From Microbacterium sp. (GTDB lineage Bacteria; Actinomycetota; Actinomycetes; Actinomycetales; Microbacteriaceae), in assembly GCF_031178445.1 (NCBI RefSeq), contig NZ_JAPSIY010000007.1, forward strand, positions 124,001 to 188,000: a stretch of 64,000 nucleotides of DNA, given 5' to 3'. A program made the translations under genes and the position numbers. The notes beneath the pieces were generated by a model. The model made no database searches. It saw only the letters and a list, made by a program, of their open reading frames with translations, and was not told the origin of the DNA. This document shows positions 16,948-25,756 of this stretch, one piece after another. The number at the start of each line of letters is the position of its first letter. Position 1 is the stretch's first letter.

Positions 16948-17537
16948 GGATCGTCCTCGCCACCCACAATCCGCACAAAGTGGTGGAGTTCCAGCAGATC
17001 GTGGCGAGTACCCGCCCCGATCTCGAGGTGATCGGCTACGACGGCCCGGAACCGGTCGAGGACGGGGTGACCTTCGCCGAGAACGCACTCCTCAAAGCCC
17101 GCGCCGCGTGGGCGCACACCGGACTGCCTGCGCTCGCCGATGACTCCGGCATCTGCGTCGACGTGCTCGGCGGCTCGCCAGGAGTCTTCTCGGCGTACTG
17201 GGCAGGGCAGAAGAAGGATTCCGTGGCGAACCTCGAACTGCTGCTCGACCAGCTGCGCGACATCGCCGATCCGCACCGGGCCGCGCAGTTCCGCTCCACC
17301 ATCGCCCTCGTCGCCGCGGACGGCGCCGAGCACGTCGTCGAGGGCGTCTGGCCCGGACGGCTCGCCCACACCCCGGCGGGGGCGGGCGGGTTCGGTTACG
17401 ATCCCGTCTTCATCCCCGATGGCCAGGACGCCGCCGCCGAGCGCACGGTGGGCCAGTTCACGGATGCCGAGAAGCAGGCCCAGTCGCACCGGGCGCGAGC
17501 GTTCCAGGCGCTGATCCCGCTGTTGGCCGACCTCTAG
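16944..17537 (+). CDS. rdgB: dITP/XTP pyrophosphatase
   Basis: A 197-residue Ham1/RdgB nucleotide-pool sanitiser that hydrolyses dITP, ITP and XTP to monophosphates. [11 protein letters not shown] (residues 6-16), [14 protein letters not shown] and [19 protein letters not shown] are the substrate and Mg2+ binding segments, followed by GFGYDPVF. The start overlaps rph by 4 nt. The stop TAG lies inside a CTAG that also holds the stop of the convergent DedA gene. Confidence 0.96.
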   Translation: MRIVLATHNPHKVVEFQQIVASTRPDLEVIGYDGPEPVEDGVTFAENALLKARAAWAHTGLPALADDSGICVDVLGGSPGVFSAYWAGQKKDSVANLELLLDQLRDIADPHRAAQFRSTIALVAADGAEHVVEGVWPGRLAHTPAGAGGFGYDPVFIPDGQDAAAERTVGQFTDAEKQAQSHRARAFQALIPLLADL

Positions 17538-18256
17538 TCGCGAGCACCGACCGTGTCGTCCACCGGATCTGCGGCCGCGGGCCCGTTCAGCCCGTGCCGC
17601 TTCCGGCGGCGCAGTCTGCGCAGGCGGCCGGCGACGAACCAGAGCACCAGCAGTGCGATGACCACCAGCACCGCGTTGGAGATCGCGCCGCTCCACTCCT
17701 CCAGCATGGGCGCGATGGCCGGACCGAAGACGAAGCCGAGCCCGATCCAGATGCCGTTCCAGAGCCCGGATCCGATCAGCGTGTAACCGGTGAACTTCAG
17801 CAGCGGCATCCGTTCGATGCCAGCGGGAATCGAGATGAACGAACGCACCAGAGGGACGCAGCGTCCGAACAGCACGGCGACGCCGCCCCAGCGCAGGAAG
17901 AACGCCTCCGCCTTGTCGAAGTCGTCGGTGTCCATCAGCGGGATGCGGGCGACCAGCCGCCTGGTGCGACCCCTGCCCAGCGCCGCTCCTATCGCGTACC
18001 AGATCAGCGCGCCGGCCACGACACCGAGCGTCGCCGCCAGCCATGCGCCCCAGAAGCTCATCCGCCCGTCATAGGCGAGGAATCCCGCACCCGGAAGCAG
18101 CGCCTCCGAAGGGGTCGGCGGGACGAACGTCTCGATCAGCACCGCGACGCCGACCCCGACCTCGCCGAGCGTCTGCATGAGAGAGAGCACCCATCCGATG
18201 AAGCCGTCGTACTCGGCGTCTGCGGCTGCCTTCGCCCCGAGCGCAGGTGTGATCAT
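17534..18256 (-). CDS. DedA family membrane protein
   Basis: A 240-residue DedA/SNARE-associated family protein, a group now linked to lipid (for example undecaprenyl phosphate) flipping. ETFVPPTPSEALLPGAGFLA carries the conserved acidic/Pro motif, and RCVPLVRSFISIPAGIERMP the conserved Arg segment; GSGLWNGIWIGLGFVFG is a hydrophobic re-entrant/TM stretch. The C-terminus is basic (RLRRLRRRKRHG). GGAGGGGG lies 8 nt before the ATG at 18256, favouring it over ATGs at 18283 and 18307. It converges on rdgB and shares its stop tetranucleotide. Confidence 0.88.
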   Translation of the reverse strand: MITPALGAKAAADAEYDGFIGWVLSLMQTLGEVGVGVAVLIETFVPPTPSEALLPGAGFLAYDGRMSFWGAWLAATLGVVAGALIWYAIGAALGRGRTRRLVARIPLMDTDDFDKAEAFFLRWGGVAVLFGRCVPLVRSFISIPAGIERMPLLKFTGYTLIGSGLWNGIWIGLGFVFGPAIAPMLEEWSGAISNAVLVVIALLVLWFVAGRLRRLRRRKRHGLNGPAAADPVDDTVGARD

Positions 18257-18428
18257 CGGCTTCGCCCCCTCCGGTTCGGCCATCGACGTCGTGGTCCATC
18301 GTGCCATCCGCGCACTGCGCCGACCTGGGTGGGGTCTGGATGCGGCGGTGACGCGAGTGAGAACCGTTACCGTTCCCGAGTTCGGCGAAACGGCGCGGTG
18401 CCGTGAACGCCAGGCCTAGCCTGGAGAC

Positions 18429-19349
18429 ATGCACGATCACGCCCATGCTCACGGTGGCATCCGCTCCGCCGGCAACCGGCGGCTGCTCACCGTCTCGCTG
18501 AGTCTGACGGCCACGGTGATGGTCGTGCAGATCGTCGGAGCGCTCCTGTCGGGCTCATTGGCGCTGCTGGCTGACGCGGCGCACATGTTCACCGACTCGT
18601 CGGCGCTGGTGGTCGCGCTGATCGCCAGTGCGGTCGCCGCGCGTCCGGCCGATGACCGGCGCACCTTCGGGTATCAGCGGGCTGAGGTCTTCGGCGCGCT
18701 GATCAACGCGATCATTCTGATCGTGCTGATGGTGGTCGTCGCGGTGCAGGGGGTGAACCGGCTGATCGACCCTGGCGAGGTCGAGGTCGCCGGTCCGCTG
18801 ATGCTGGCCGTCGCGGTGGTCGGCATGCTGGCCAACGCGTTCTCGATGTGGCTGCTCAGCTCGGCGCAGAAGACGAGCATCAATGTGCACGGTGCGTACC
18901 TCGAGGTCATGGGCGATCTGATCGGCTCGGTCATGGTGATCGCTGCCGCCGTCGTCATCGTCACCACGGGCTGGATGCCGGCTGATGCGATCGCCTCGCT
19001 GCTCATCGCCGCGATGATCCTGCCACGTGCGATCTCGCTGCTGCGCGAGGTCTTCTCTGTTCTGGCGGAGTCCGCCCCCAAGGGCACGGCCGTCAGCGAG
19101 ATCCGCTCGCACCTGGAGGGCTACCGGGGCGTCGTCGGCGTGCACGACGTGCACGTGTGGCAGTTGACGCGGGGCGCGCCGGTGTTCACCGCTCACGTCG
19201 CCGTCGATCCGGCGGTGCTGGCGGAGGGGCGCTCGGCCGATCTGCTGCAGGAGCTGCAGGGATGCCTGGCGGAGCACTTCGACGTGGAGCACTCCACGTT
19301 CCAGCTCGAGCCGGCCGACCACACCGACTGCGAGGCGGCGCACGCCTGA
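18429..19349 (+). CDS. Cation diffusion facilitator (Zn/Co/Cd efflux)
   Basis: A 306-residue CDF antiporter that exports divalent metals, probably zinc, in exchange for protons. The N-terminus is His-rich (HDHAHAHGG). DAAHMFTDSSALVV supplies the membrane metal-site HxxxD, and a second set lies in NVHGAYLEVMGDLIGS. Six TM helices precede a cytoplasmic ferredoxin-like domain containing HDVHVWQLTRG. The ATG lies 6 nt after TAGCCT, suggesting leaderless expression. No ArsR/CzrA-type regulator is adjacent. Confidence 0.92.
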   Translation: MHDHAHAHGGIRSAGNRRLLTVSLSLTATVMVVQIVGALLSGSLALLADAAHMFTDSSALVVALIASAVAARPADDRRTFGYQRAEVFGALINAIILIVLMVVVAVQGVNRLIDPGEVEVAGPLMLAVAVVGMLANAFSMWLLSSAQKTSINVHGAYLEVMGDLIGSVMVIAAAVVIVTTGWMPADAIASLLIAAMILPRAISLLREVFSVLAESAPKGTAVSEIRSHLEGYRGVVGVHDVHVWQLTRGAPVFTAHVAVDPAVLAEGRSADLLQELQGCLAEHFDVEHSTFQLEPADHTDCEAAHA

Positions 19350-19370
19350 GCCCTCCCATATCCTGTGATG

Positions 19371-20120
19371 ATGGGCGACCGCCGCACACGACTGAACCTT
19401 CGCCCGTTGAGGAGCAGCATGGGATCGTTGCTGCTGGCGCTTCTGCTCGTCGTGGATGCCGCGGTGATCGCACTGCACCTCGCCTACACGCTGCTCGGCG
19501 TCCCCGCAGGCGTGCACTTCGACCTCGGAGTCGACCGTTCATACGGCGAGTTCCTGCTGTACATCAAGTTCGGCTGGATCGCCCTGCTGTGCGCGCTGCT
19601 GGCCCGTCGACGCAGGTCGGCCGCCTTCGCCGCCGTCGCCGCGGGAAGCTTGATGCTGTTGCTGGAAGACGCGCTCATCCTGCACGAGCGCGTCGGCTGG
19701 GCTCTCGAGCCCGTCGTCCTCCGCGCGGCACCGGGCCTCGCCGGTCTCGGCATCCTCTCGGTGCAGGTCGGAGAGCTGCTGTGGCTGGCGACGCTCGCGC
19801 TCACCATCAGCACCGTCTTCCTGATCTCCTGGCGTCGTGCCGGCGCTCGGGACCGCCGCGACGCGCTGAGCATCGTCGTGTTCTTCGCGGTGATGGGCTT
19901 CTTCGCGGTGGTGGTCGACACCGCGCACAGCCCGTTCGCGCTCGGCTCCGCCGGTGACATGATCTTCACGGTGCTCGAGGACGGGGGCGAGATCGTCGCG
20001 CTGACACCGGCGGTGGCTCTGGCGTTCAGTCTCGCGCTGACGTCGCTGAACGCGGTTCAGGGTTCGACGGTCACGTCGCCGACTTCCTTGTCGGGCCTCA
20101 GCCCGCGCCATCTCGAGTGA
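19371..20120 (+). CDS. Hypothetical multi-pass membrane protein
   Basis: A 249-residue protein with about six hydrophobic segments: SLLLALLLVVDAAVIALHLA, then segments near residues 65-80, 85-100, 130-150, 165-185 and 205-225. No family signature is recognised. The third of three consecutive possible starts (GTG, ATG, ATG) is chosen because TATCCT ends 6 nt before it. Its last 64 nt run antisense over the end of ligD, so the final 20 residues are coded opposite the ligase C-terminus. A genuine gene is supported by the promoter arrangement and the regular hydrophobic pattern. Confidence 0.65.
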   Translation: MGDRRTRLNLRPLRSSMGSLLLALLLVVDAAVIALHLAYTLLGVPAGVHFDLGVDRSYGEFLLYIKFGWIALLCALLARRRRSAAFAAVAAGSLMLLLEDALILHERVGWALEPVVLRAAPGLAGLGILSVQVGELLWLATLALTISTVFLISWRRAGARDRRDALSIVVFFAVMGFFAVVVDTAHSPFALGSAGDMIFTVLEDGGEIVALTPAVALAFSLALTSLNAVQGSTVTSPTSLSGLSPRHLE

Positions 20121-22561
20121 CGCAGGATGCCGCCGGGTGACCAGTTGCCGAACTCGACCTCGCCGACGAGTTCGGGTCGCACCCACAGTGCGTCGCGTGA
20201 CTCGGGTCGCGGCACGCCCTCGAGCGGAGGGTGATCGGTGCGCAGCGCCTCGAGCCGGGATGACAGATCGCGCAGCATCCGGCCGGTGAAACCGGTGCCG
20301 ACCTTGCCGACGTAGCGCAGCGTTCGTTCGTCATCGGGCACGGCGAGCAGCAGCGAGCCGATCGTGCCGCTGCGCCCGCCCTGGCCGGGGCGGATGCCGA
20401 CGATCACGACCTCCTGGGTGTGGGTGTTCTTCAGCTTCACCCACGACGATGAGCGCGCTCCGGAGCGGTAGGAGGATTCCGGGTCTTTGGCGACGACGCC
20501 TTCGAGACCGTGCTGTCTGCTCATCTCCAGTGCCGCGTCGAGGTCCTGGAACACCGGGGGCACCCGCACGGGCGCATCGAGGTCGTCGGCGAGGCGCTCG
20601 AGCAGCTCGCGCCGCTCGCGCAGCGGCACGCGGGTGAGGTCGTGGCCGTCGAGGCGCATGAGGTCGAAGAGCATGTAGACGACCGGGGTGCGCACGACCT
20701 CTCGCTCGATGTCGCGCCCCTTGGTCAGGTGCATACGGTTCTGCAGACGGGCGAAGCTCGGTCGGCCCTGGGCGTCGAAGGCGACGATCTCACCGTCGAC
20801 GACGGCGTCCGAGGCGGGGAAGCGGGGTGCGCCGTCGGCGGTGAGCTCGGGATAGCGCGCCGTGATGTCGGTGCCGCTGCGCGCCCGCAACGTGAACCTC
20901 CCGTCGCGCCAGGTGCCGATGGCGCGGATGCCGTCCCACTTGATCTCGGCCCACTCGCGGGAGCGCCGAGCGAGTCCTGGTGTGCCGGACTCCGCGAGCA
21001 TCGGCCGGAGATCCTCCGGCCGTTGCTCCGACTCCGGGCGCACCGGTGCGGCCGGAGCGGGCGCGTCGTCGCCGCCGGAGCGTGATTCGCGTGCGGGCTC
21101 GGAAACCTTCGCTCGGGCCGTCGCCGGTCGCCTGCGTTCGGCAGCGGGCGCCGCGGGCGAGAGTGTGGCAGGGGCACCCGCATCCTTCATGCGGTGCAGC
21201 AGCCACTGCGACTTCTCGCCGTCGCCCTCCGTGCGGATCAGGGCGAGCCGGGCCGAGCCCAGCCTCCCGCCCGCCTGGCCGGTGAAGGTGCCGATGACCT
21301 CGTCGTCGCGCCACTTCTCCAGCGCGACCGTGCCGGTGTCCCACACGGTCATGGATCCCGCGCCGTACTCGCCGCGCGGGATCTCACCCTCGAAGGCCAG
21401 GTACTCGAGGGGATGGGGTTCGGTCATGACGGCGAGGTGGTTGCGCTCCGGCGTCTCAGGCACGCCCTTGGGCACGGCCCAGCTGATCAGCACACCGTCG
21501 CGCTCGATGCGCAGGTCGTAGTGCAGCCGGCTGGCGTGGTGCTCCTGGATCACGAAGCGCGGTGCGCCCGCCGCGCCCGCGTATGCCGAGCCGGGCATGG
21601 GCTCGGGGGTCCGTGACGCGTCGCGCTTGGCGAGGTACGCAGCCAGAGCGGGGCTCGGCGGCGCGAGCGAGGCGAGCGGGTCGACGCCCTCATCCACCCG
21701 GGCGAGCACCTCATGGAACTCCAGATGCCGCAGCCCCGGGTCGTCCAGCTCCTCCCAACCGCGGGGAGCGGCGACCCAGGGGCGGGCGCGACCGCGCAGC
21801 GAGTACGGAGCGATCGTCGTCTTGGAGGCGCTGTTCTGGCTCCAGTCGATGAACACTTTCCCACCGCGGGCCGATTTGGCCATCGTGTGCGTCGCCAGCT
21901 CGGGATGGTCTGCCTCGATCAGCCGCGCAAGCTCCTTCGCGACCGCCGAGACCTCGTCGCTGGTCTGCCTGCCCGTGCCGTCCTCGGTCGTCGGCAGCCG
22001 TGCGTACAGATGGATGCCCTTGCTGCCGCTCGTCACCGGCATCGGCTCCAGACCCATCCCGCCGAGGATGCCGCGGGCTATACGCGCGACCTCCGCGCAC
22101 TGGGCGAGGTCGGCACCGGGGCCAGGATCGAGGTCGAGCACGAGCCTGTCGGGTCGTCCCCTGCCGCCCGAGTGCGTGAAGCGCCACTGCGGCACGTGCA
22201 GTTCGAGCGCGGCGATCTGCGCGAGCCACACCAAGGTCGCCATGTCGTCGGCCAGGGGGTAGTCCTTCGGGCCGTCGGAGTGCTCGATCGGCATCCGCCG
22301 CACCCACTCAGGCGCCCCCTGCTCGAGCTGCTTCGTGAAGAAGCTCTCGGCCGGAGCATCCGCCGTGCCGACGCCGTCGACCCAGCGCTTGCGGGTGACA
22401 GGACGCCCGCGCACGTGCGGCAGCATCACGGGCGCGATCCGGGAGTAGTAGGCGATGACCTCGCCCTTCGTGGTTCCCGTCTCGGGATACACGACCTTGT
22501 CGAGATTGGTGACGCGCAGCCGACGGCCGTCTACCTGCACGACCTGCCCGCTCGCTGCCAT
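20057..22561 (-). CDS. ligD: Multifunctional ATP-dependent DNA ligase LigD (POL-PE-LIG)
   Basis: An 834-residue end-joining enzyme. Residues 1-300 are the primase-like polymerase (catalytic DLDPGPG near 145, then HTMAKSARGGKVFIDW). Residues about 330-480 are the 3'-phosphoesterase (FVIQEHHASRLHYDLRIERDG, then GEYGAGSMTVWDTGT). Residues about 525-830 are the ligase, with the adenylated lysine K541 in EIKWDGIRAIG. A Pro/Ala/Arg-rich linker joins the last two. The domain order is that of mycobacterial LigD rather than of Pseudomonas. TAATCT ends 6 nt before the ATG. It is divergent from ku, whose product recruits it to double-strand breaks. Confidence 0.96.
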   Translation of the reverse strand: MAASGQVVQVDGRRLRVTNLDKVVYPETGTTKGEVIAYYSRIAPVMLPHVRGRPVTRKRWVDGVGTADAPAESFFTKQLEQGAPEWVRRMPIEHSDGPKDYPLADDMATLVWLAQIAALELHVPQWRFTHSGGRGRPDRLVLDLDPGPGADLAQCAEVARIARGILGGMGLEPMPVTSGSKGIHLYARLPTTEDGTGRQTSDEVSAVAKELARLIEADHPELATHTMAKSARGGKVFIDWSQNSASKTTIAPYSLRGRARPWVAAPRGWEELDDPGLRHLEFHEVLARVDEGVDPLASLAPPSPALAAYLAKRDASRTPEPMPGSAYAGAAGAPRFVIQEHHASRLHYDLRIERDGVLISWAVPKGVPETPERNHLAVMTEPHPLEYLAFEGEIPRGEYGAGSMTVWDTGTVALEKWRDDEVIGTFTGQAGGRLGSARLALIRTEGDGEKSQWLLHRMKDAGAPATLSPAAPAAERRRPATARAKVSEPARESRSGGDDAPAPAAPVRPESEQRPEDLRPMLAESGTPGLARRSREWAEIKWDGIRAIGTWRDGRFTLRARSGTDITARYPELTADGAPRFPASDAVVDGEIVAFDAQGRPSFARLQNRMHLTKGRDIEREVVRTPVVYMLFDLMRLDGHDLTRVPLRERRELLERLADDLDAPVRVPPVFQDLDAALEMSRQHGLEGVVAKDPESSYRSGARSSSWVKLKNTHTQEVVIVGIRPGQGGRSGTIGSLLLAVPDDERTLRYVGKVGTGFTGRMLRDLSSRLEALRTDHPPLEGVPRPESRDALWVRPELVGEVEFGNWSPGGILRHSRWRGLRPDKEVGDVTVEP

Positions 22562-22628
22562 GGGGCAAGATTAGCCCGCGGAGCGCAAGCCCCTGGCCGT
22601 GAAGGCTGTGACTCGTGATACTGGTGTG

Positions 22629-23498
22629 ATGAGAAGCATCTGGAAGGGCGCCTTGACCTTCGGACTCGTGAACGTGCCCGTGAAGGTGTACTCCGCGACC
22701 GAGGATCACGACGTGTCGCTGCACCAGGTGCACGACGAGGACGGTGGCCGCATCCGCTACCAGCGCACGTGCGAGGTGTGCGGCAAGGTCATCGCGTACA
22801 GCGACATCGACCGCGCCTACGTGGACGACGACGGCCGCACCATCGTGCTCACCAAGGACGACCTCGCCGCGCTGCCGGCCGAGAAGAGCCGTGAGATCGA
22901 CGTCGTCGAGTTCGTGCCCAGCGACCAGGTCGACCTGCTCACGCTGGACAGGGCGTACTACCTGGAGCCCGATTCGAAGTCGCCCAAGGCGTACGTGCTG
23001 CTGCGCAAGACGCTGGAGCAGACCGATCGCACCGCGATCGTGCGCTTCACGCTGCGGCAGAAGACCCGGCTGGCAGCGCTTCGCGTGCGTGGAGATGTGC
23101 TCGTGCTGCAGACGCTGCTGTGGTCTGACGAGGTGCGCGAGGCCTCGTTCTCGTCGCTCGACGAGGACGTGAAGATCAGCGACAAGGAGCTTCAGCTCTC
23201 GTCGTCACTGGTCGACAGCTATTCGAGCGACTTCGACCCCGAGGAGTACGTCGACGAATACCAGAAGGAGCTGCGCACGCTCATCGAGGCGAAGATCGAG
23301 GCCGGAGAGGGCTTCGACGTGTCGGAGACCTTCGCCGAAGAGGAGGGCGAGGGCGGCGAGGTCATCGACCTCATGGAGGCGCTGCGCGCCAGCGTCGAGA
23401 AGTCCAAGGCGGCGAAGAAGGACTCCGGGTCGAGGGATACCGGTTCCAAGGACTCCGGCTCGAAGAAGAAGGCTTCCAGCAAGAAGAAGGCCGGCTGA
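22629..23498 (+). CDS. ku: Ku homodimeric DNA end-binding protein
   Basis: A 289-residue bacterial Ku. The ring-forming core starts at SIWKGALTFGLVNVPVKVYS and includes the zinc-like segment CEVCGKVI and YYLEPDSKSPKAYVLLRKTL. After the core comes a Lys-rich C-terminal tail (KDSGSKKKASSKKKAG), like the extensions that help bacterial Ku thread or recruit LigD. Ku binds broken ends and loads LigD, encoded divergently across 67 bp. GATACT lies 6 nt before the ATG, a near-match to the leaderless pattern. In Bacillus the pair serves dormant cells; here no sporulation gene is present. Confidence 0.96.
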   Translation: MRSIWKGALTFGLVNVPVKVYSATEDHDVSLHQVHDEDGGRIRYQRTCEVCGKVIAYSDIDRAYVDDDGRTIVLTKDDLAALPAEKSREIDVVEFVPSDQVDLLTLDRAYYLEPDSKSPKAYVLLRKTLEQTDRTAIVRFTLRQKTRLAALRVRGDVLVLQTLLWSDEVREASFSSLDEDVKISDKELQLSSSLVDSYSSDFDPEEYVDEYQKELRTLIEAKIEAGEGFDVSETFAEEEGEGGEVIDLMEALRASVEKSKAAKKDSGSRDTGSKDSGSKKKASSKKKAG

Positions 23499-23511
23499 CC
23501 GGAGCCGACGA

Positions 23512-23548
23512 CGCGGCCCGGATGCTCGTGCGGAGCATCCGGGCCGCG
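23512..23548. terminator. Bidirectional terminator between ku and the DedA gene
   Basis: A perfect 16-bp stem (23512-23527 with 23533-23548) closes a 5-nt GTGCG loop, in the 62-bp gap between two convergent genes. The stem is very GC-rich and no T run follows on either side. Confidence 0.8.
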
Positions 23549-23560
23549 ATCATGCCGGGA

Positions 23561-24352
23561 TCAGTGCTTGCCGTCGCCGTCGATGTCGGGGGCGCGGTCG
23601 AAGACCTCGGCATCCAGCTTCAGCTCCTGAGCCTCGGTCGCGTCGGTGACGACGTCGGCTCCGGCGGCCGCGGCCTTCTTCGCCTTGTGGCGCTCGCTCA
23701 GGTAGTGCCACAGGGTGACGAGGGCCGTGCCGCCGACGGCGGCGAGCAGGATGAGGTCGATGTAGTGCTCGACGAAATCGGCGACGGGCGGGATGAACCC
23801 GATCACGTAGCCGAACATCGTCAGGCCGAAGCCCCAGAGGACCGCGCCGATGAGGTTGTAGAGGGTGTACTTGCCCTTGTGCATGTGGCCGACACCCGCC
23901 GCGACGGGAGCGAAGGTGCGCACGATCGGCACGAAGCGGGCGAGGATGATCGTGATGCCGCCGAAGCGCTCGAAGAACGCGTTGGTTCGCTCGACGTTCT
24001 TGCGGCTGAAGAGCCCGGATTCCTTGCGCTCGAAGACCGCAGGGCCGCCCTTGTGCCCGATGAGGTAGCCGACCTCGCCGCCGACGAACGCGGCCAGGCC
24101 GATCAGCAGCGCGACCCACCAGACGCTGATGCCGAAGACTCCGTTCACGGCGTACGACTGCGAGTGCGACAGGAGCCCTGCGATGATCAGCAGCGTGTCG
24201 CCGGGGAGCAGGAAGCCGACCAGCAGGCCGGTCTCGGCGAACACGATGAAGCACACCACCAACAGCGCCCAGGGGCCTGCGGCGCCGATGATCGTCGCAG
24301 GGTCGAGCCAGGGGATGAGCGCGGTCGGCGCCTGCAGGGCGGTCTCAATCAT
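23561..24352 (-). CDS. DedA family membrane protein (second copy)
   Basis: A 263-residue DedA protein, distinct from the copy at 17.5 kb. GLLVGFLLPGDTLLIIAGLL and ERFGGITIILARFVPIVRTFAPVAAGVGHM carry the conserved Gly/Asp and Arg/Pro motifs; YTLYNLIGAVLWGFGLTMFG is the following membrane segment. The cytoplasmic tail ends with an Asp/Ala-rich stretch (VTDATEAQELKLDAEVFDRAPDID). The ATG at 24352 follows GGGAC. The frame stays open upstream through the tRNA gene but that part is not coding. It lies just downstream of tRNA-Leu on the same strand. Confidence 0.9.
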   Translation of the reverse strand: MIETALQAPTALIPWLDPATIIGAAGPWALLVVCFIVFAETGLLVGFLLPGDTLLIIAGLLSHSQSYAVNGVFGISVWWVALLIGLAAFVGGEVGYLIGHKGGPAVFERKESGLFSRKNVERTNAFFERFGGITIILARFVPIVRTFAPVAAGVGHMHKGKYTLYNLIGAVLWGFGLTMFGYVIGFIPPVADFVEHYIDLILLAAVGGTALVTLWHYLSERHKAKKAAAAGADVVTDATEAQELKLDAEVFDRAPDIDGDGKH

Positions 24353-24419
24353 GATGTCCCGTCGTCGATGGTTCGGCGGATCGTGCTGCTGCGTCGGCGA
24401 TGCGGACGGCATCGCTCGG

Positions 24420-24501
24420 TGCGGAAGGTGGGACTTGAACCCACACGCCCTGAGGCACAGGAACCTAAATCCTGCGTGTCTGCCAATTCCACCACTCCCG
24501 C
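24420..24501 (-). tRNA. tRNA-Leu (UAG anticodon)
   Basis: An 82-nt class II tRNA read on the minus strand. The acceptor stem is GCGGGAG paired with CTTCCGC (one G-U), followed by discriminator A as leucine tRNAs need. The anticodon stem CAGGA/TCCTG closes the loop TTTAGGT, giving UAG at 24465-24467. A long variable arm (GCC/GGC) and a T-arm with GTTCAAGTC are present. CCA is not encoded (the next bases read CCG). It decodes CUA and probably other CUN codons. Confidence 0.97.
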
Positions 24502-24613
24502 GGGCTGCGTTCAGTCTACTGATCGCCGCCCGCGACCCCACCGGGAAATCCGTAGGAAAGCGTGCTGTGGATAACTTTCCCGGCCGGATCGCTGAATCTG
24601 TCAAGATGCCCGC

Positions 24614-25756
24614 GTGACCCAACCGTCCCTCGTCGTCGCGGAACGCGTGCGCCGCCGTCTGCGTCTGGAGCACACCGACCCGTCTTCCCACCCGGAGGAG
24701 GCGCGCAGGATCGCGCAGACCGAGGTGCGCCGCCACAACGACCTGGCCCTTCAGCGCGGCATGGCGCTGATCGACGATGAGGCCGCCCTGGTGCGCGATG
24801 TGCTGGCGTCGGTCTCGGGGTTCGGGGTGCTGCAGCCGCTGCTGGACGATCCCGAGATCGAGGAGATCTGGATCAACCGCCCCGATCGCGTCTTCGTGGC
24901 GCGAGGAGGCAGCACCGAGCGTGTGGATCTGGAGCTGACCGACGCCGGGCTGCGCGACCTGGTCGAGCGGATGCTGCAGTCCACCGGCCGCCGCGTCGAC
25001 ATCAGTCAGCCCTTCGTGGACGCATCCCTGCCCGATGGCTCACGACTTCACGTGGCGATCGCCGACGTGGTCCGCGGTTCGTGGGCGGTGAACATCCGGA
25101 AGTTCCTGCCACAGCATCGTTCACTGGAATCGCTCGTCGCGCAGGGATCCGTCCCCGCCGAGATCGCCGAGATGCTTCACCGCGCCCTGCTCGACGGTCG
25201 CAGCATCATCGTCTCCGGTGCCACCCACGCAGGCAAGACCACGCTGCTGGGAGCACTGCTGGCGTCGTGCGCGGACGCGCAGCGCATCATCACGGTCGAG
25301 GAGACGTTCGAGCTCGCGGTGGACGGACCCGACGTGGTCGCGCTGCAGGGCCGGCAGGCGAGCCTGGAGGGCACGGGCGAGATCACCTTGCGCCGGCTCG
25401 TGAAGGAGGCGTTGCGAATGCGGCCGGAGCGGCTCGTCGTCGGCGAGGTGCGCGACGCCGAGGCGCTGGATCTGGTGCTCGCCCTGAACACCGGCGTGCC
25501 GGCCGCCGGTACCGTGCACGCCAACAGCGCGGCGGAGGCGCTCGAGAAACTCGCCCTGCTGCCGCTGCTCGCCGGCCGCAACATCGATCGGGCGTTCATC
25601 GCGCCGGCGCTCGCCGCGTCGATCTCGCTTGTGGTGCACTGCCGTCGCCTCGCCGACGGCTCACGTCGCGTCGAGGAGATCATCGCGCCGACGGGCGAGG
25701 TGAGCGAAGGTCGTATCGTCAGCGCCAAGGTCTACAGCGCGGAGGGAGGGCGATGA
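24614..25756 (+). CDS. tadA: Tad secretion ATPase TadA/CpaF
   Basis: A 380-residue secretion ATPase that powers assembly of Flp/Tad pili. The N-terminal domain (EIEEIWINRPDRVFVARGG) is typical of CpaF. Walker A is GATHAGKTT (202-210), the Asp box lies near ITVEETFELAVDG, and Walker B lies in PERLVVGEVRDAEAL. The start is GTG, with CAAGAT 6 nt upstream. The next gene overlaps as ATGA. A CpaE/TadZ-like localisation ATPase, often upstream in actinobacteria, is absent; the upstream neighbour is a tRNA gene. Confidence 0.93.
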   Translation: MTQPSLVVAERVRRRLRLEHTDPSSHPEEARRIAQTEVRRHNDLALQRGMALIDDEAALVRDVLASVSGFGVLQPLLDDPEIEEIWINRPDRVFVARGGSTERVDLELTDAGLRDLVERMLQSTGRRVDISQPFVDASLPDGSRLHVAIADVVRGSWAVNIRKFLPQHRSLESLVAQGSVPAEIAEMLHRALLDGRSIIVSGATHAGKTTLLGALLASCADAQRIITVEETFELAVDGPDVVALQGRQASLEGTGEITLRRLVKEALRMRPERLVVGEVRDAEALDLVLALNTGVPAAGTVHANSAAEALEKLALLPLLAGRNIDRAFIAPALAASISLVVHCRRLADGSRRVEEIIAPTGEVSEGRIVSAKVYSAEGGR

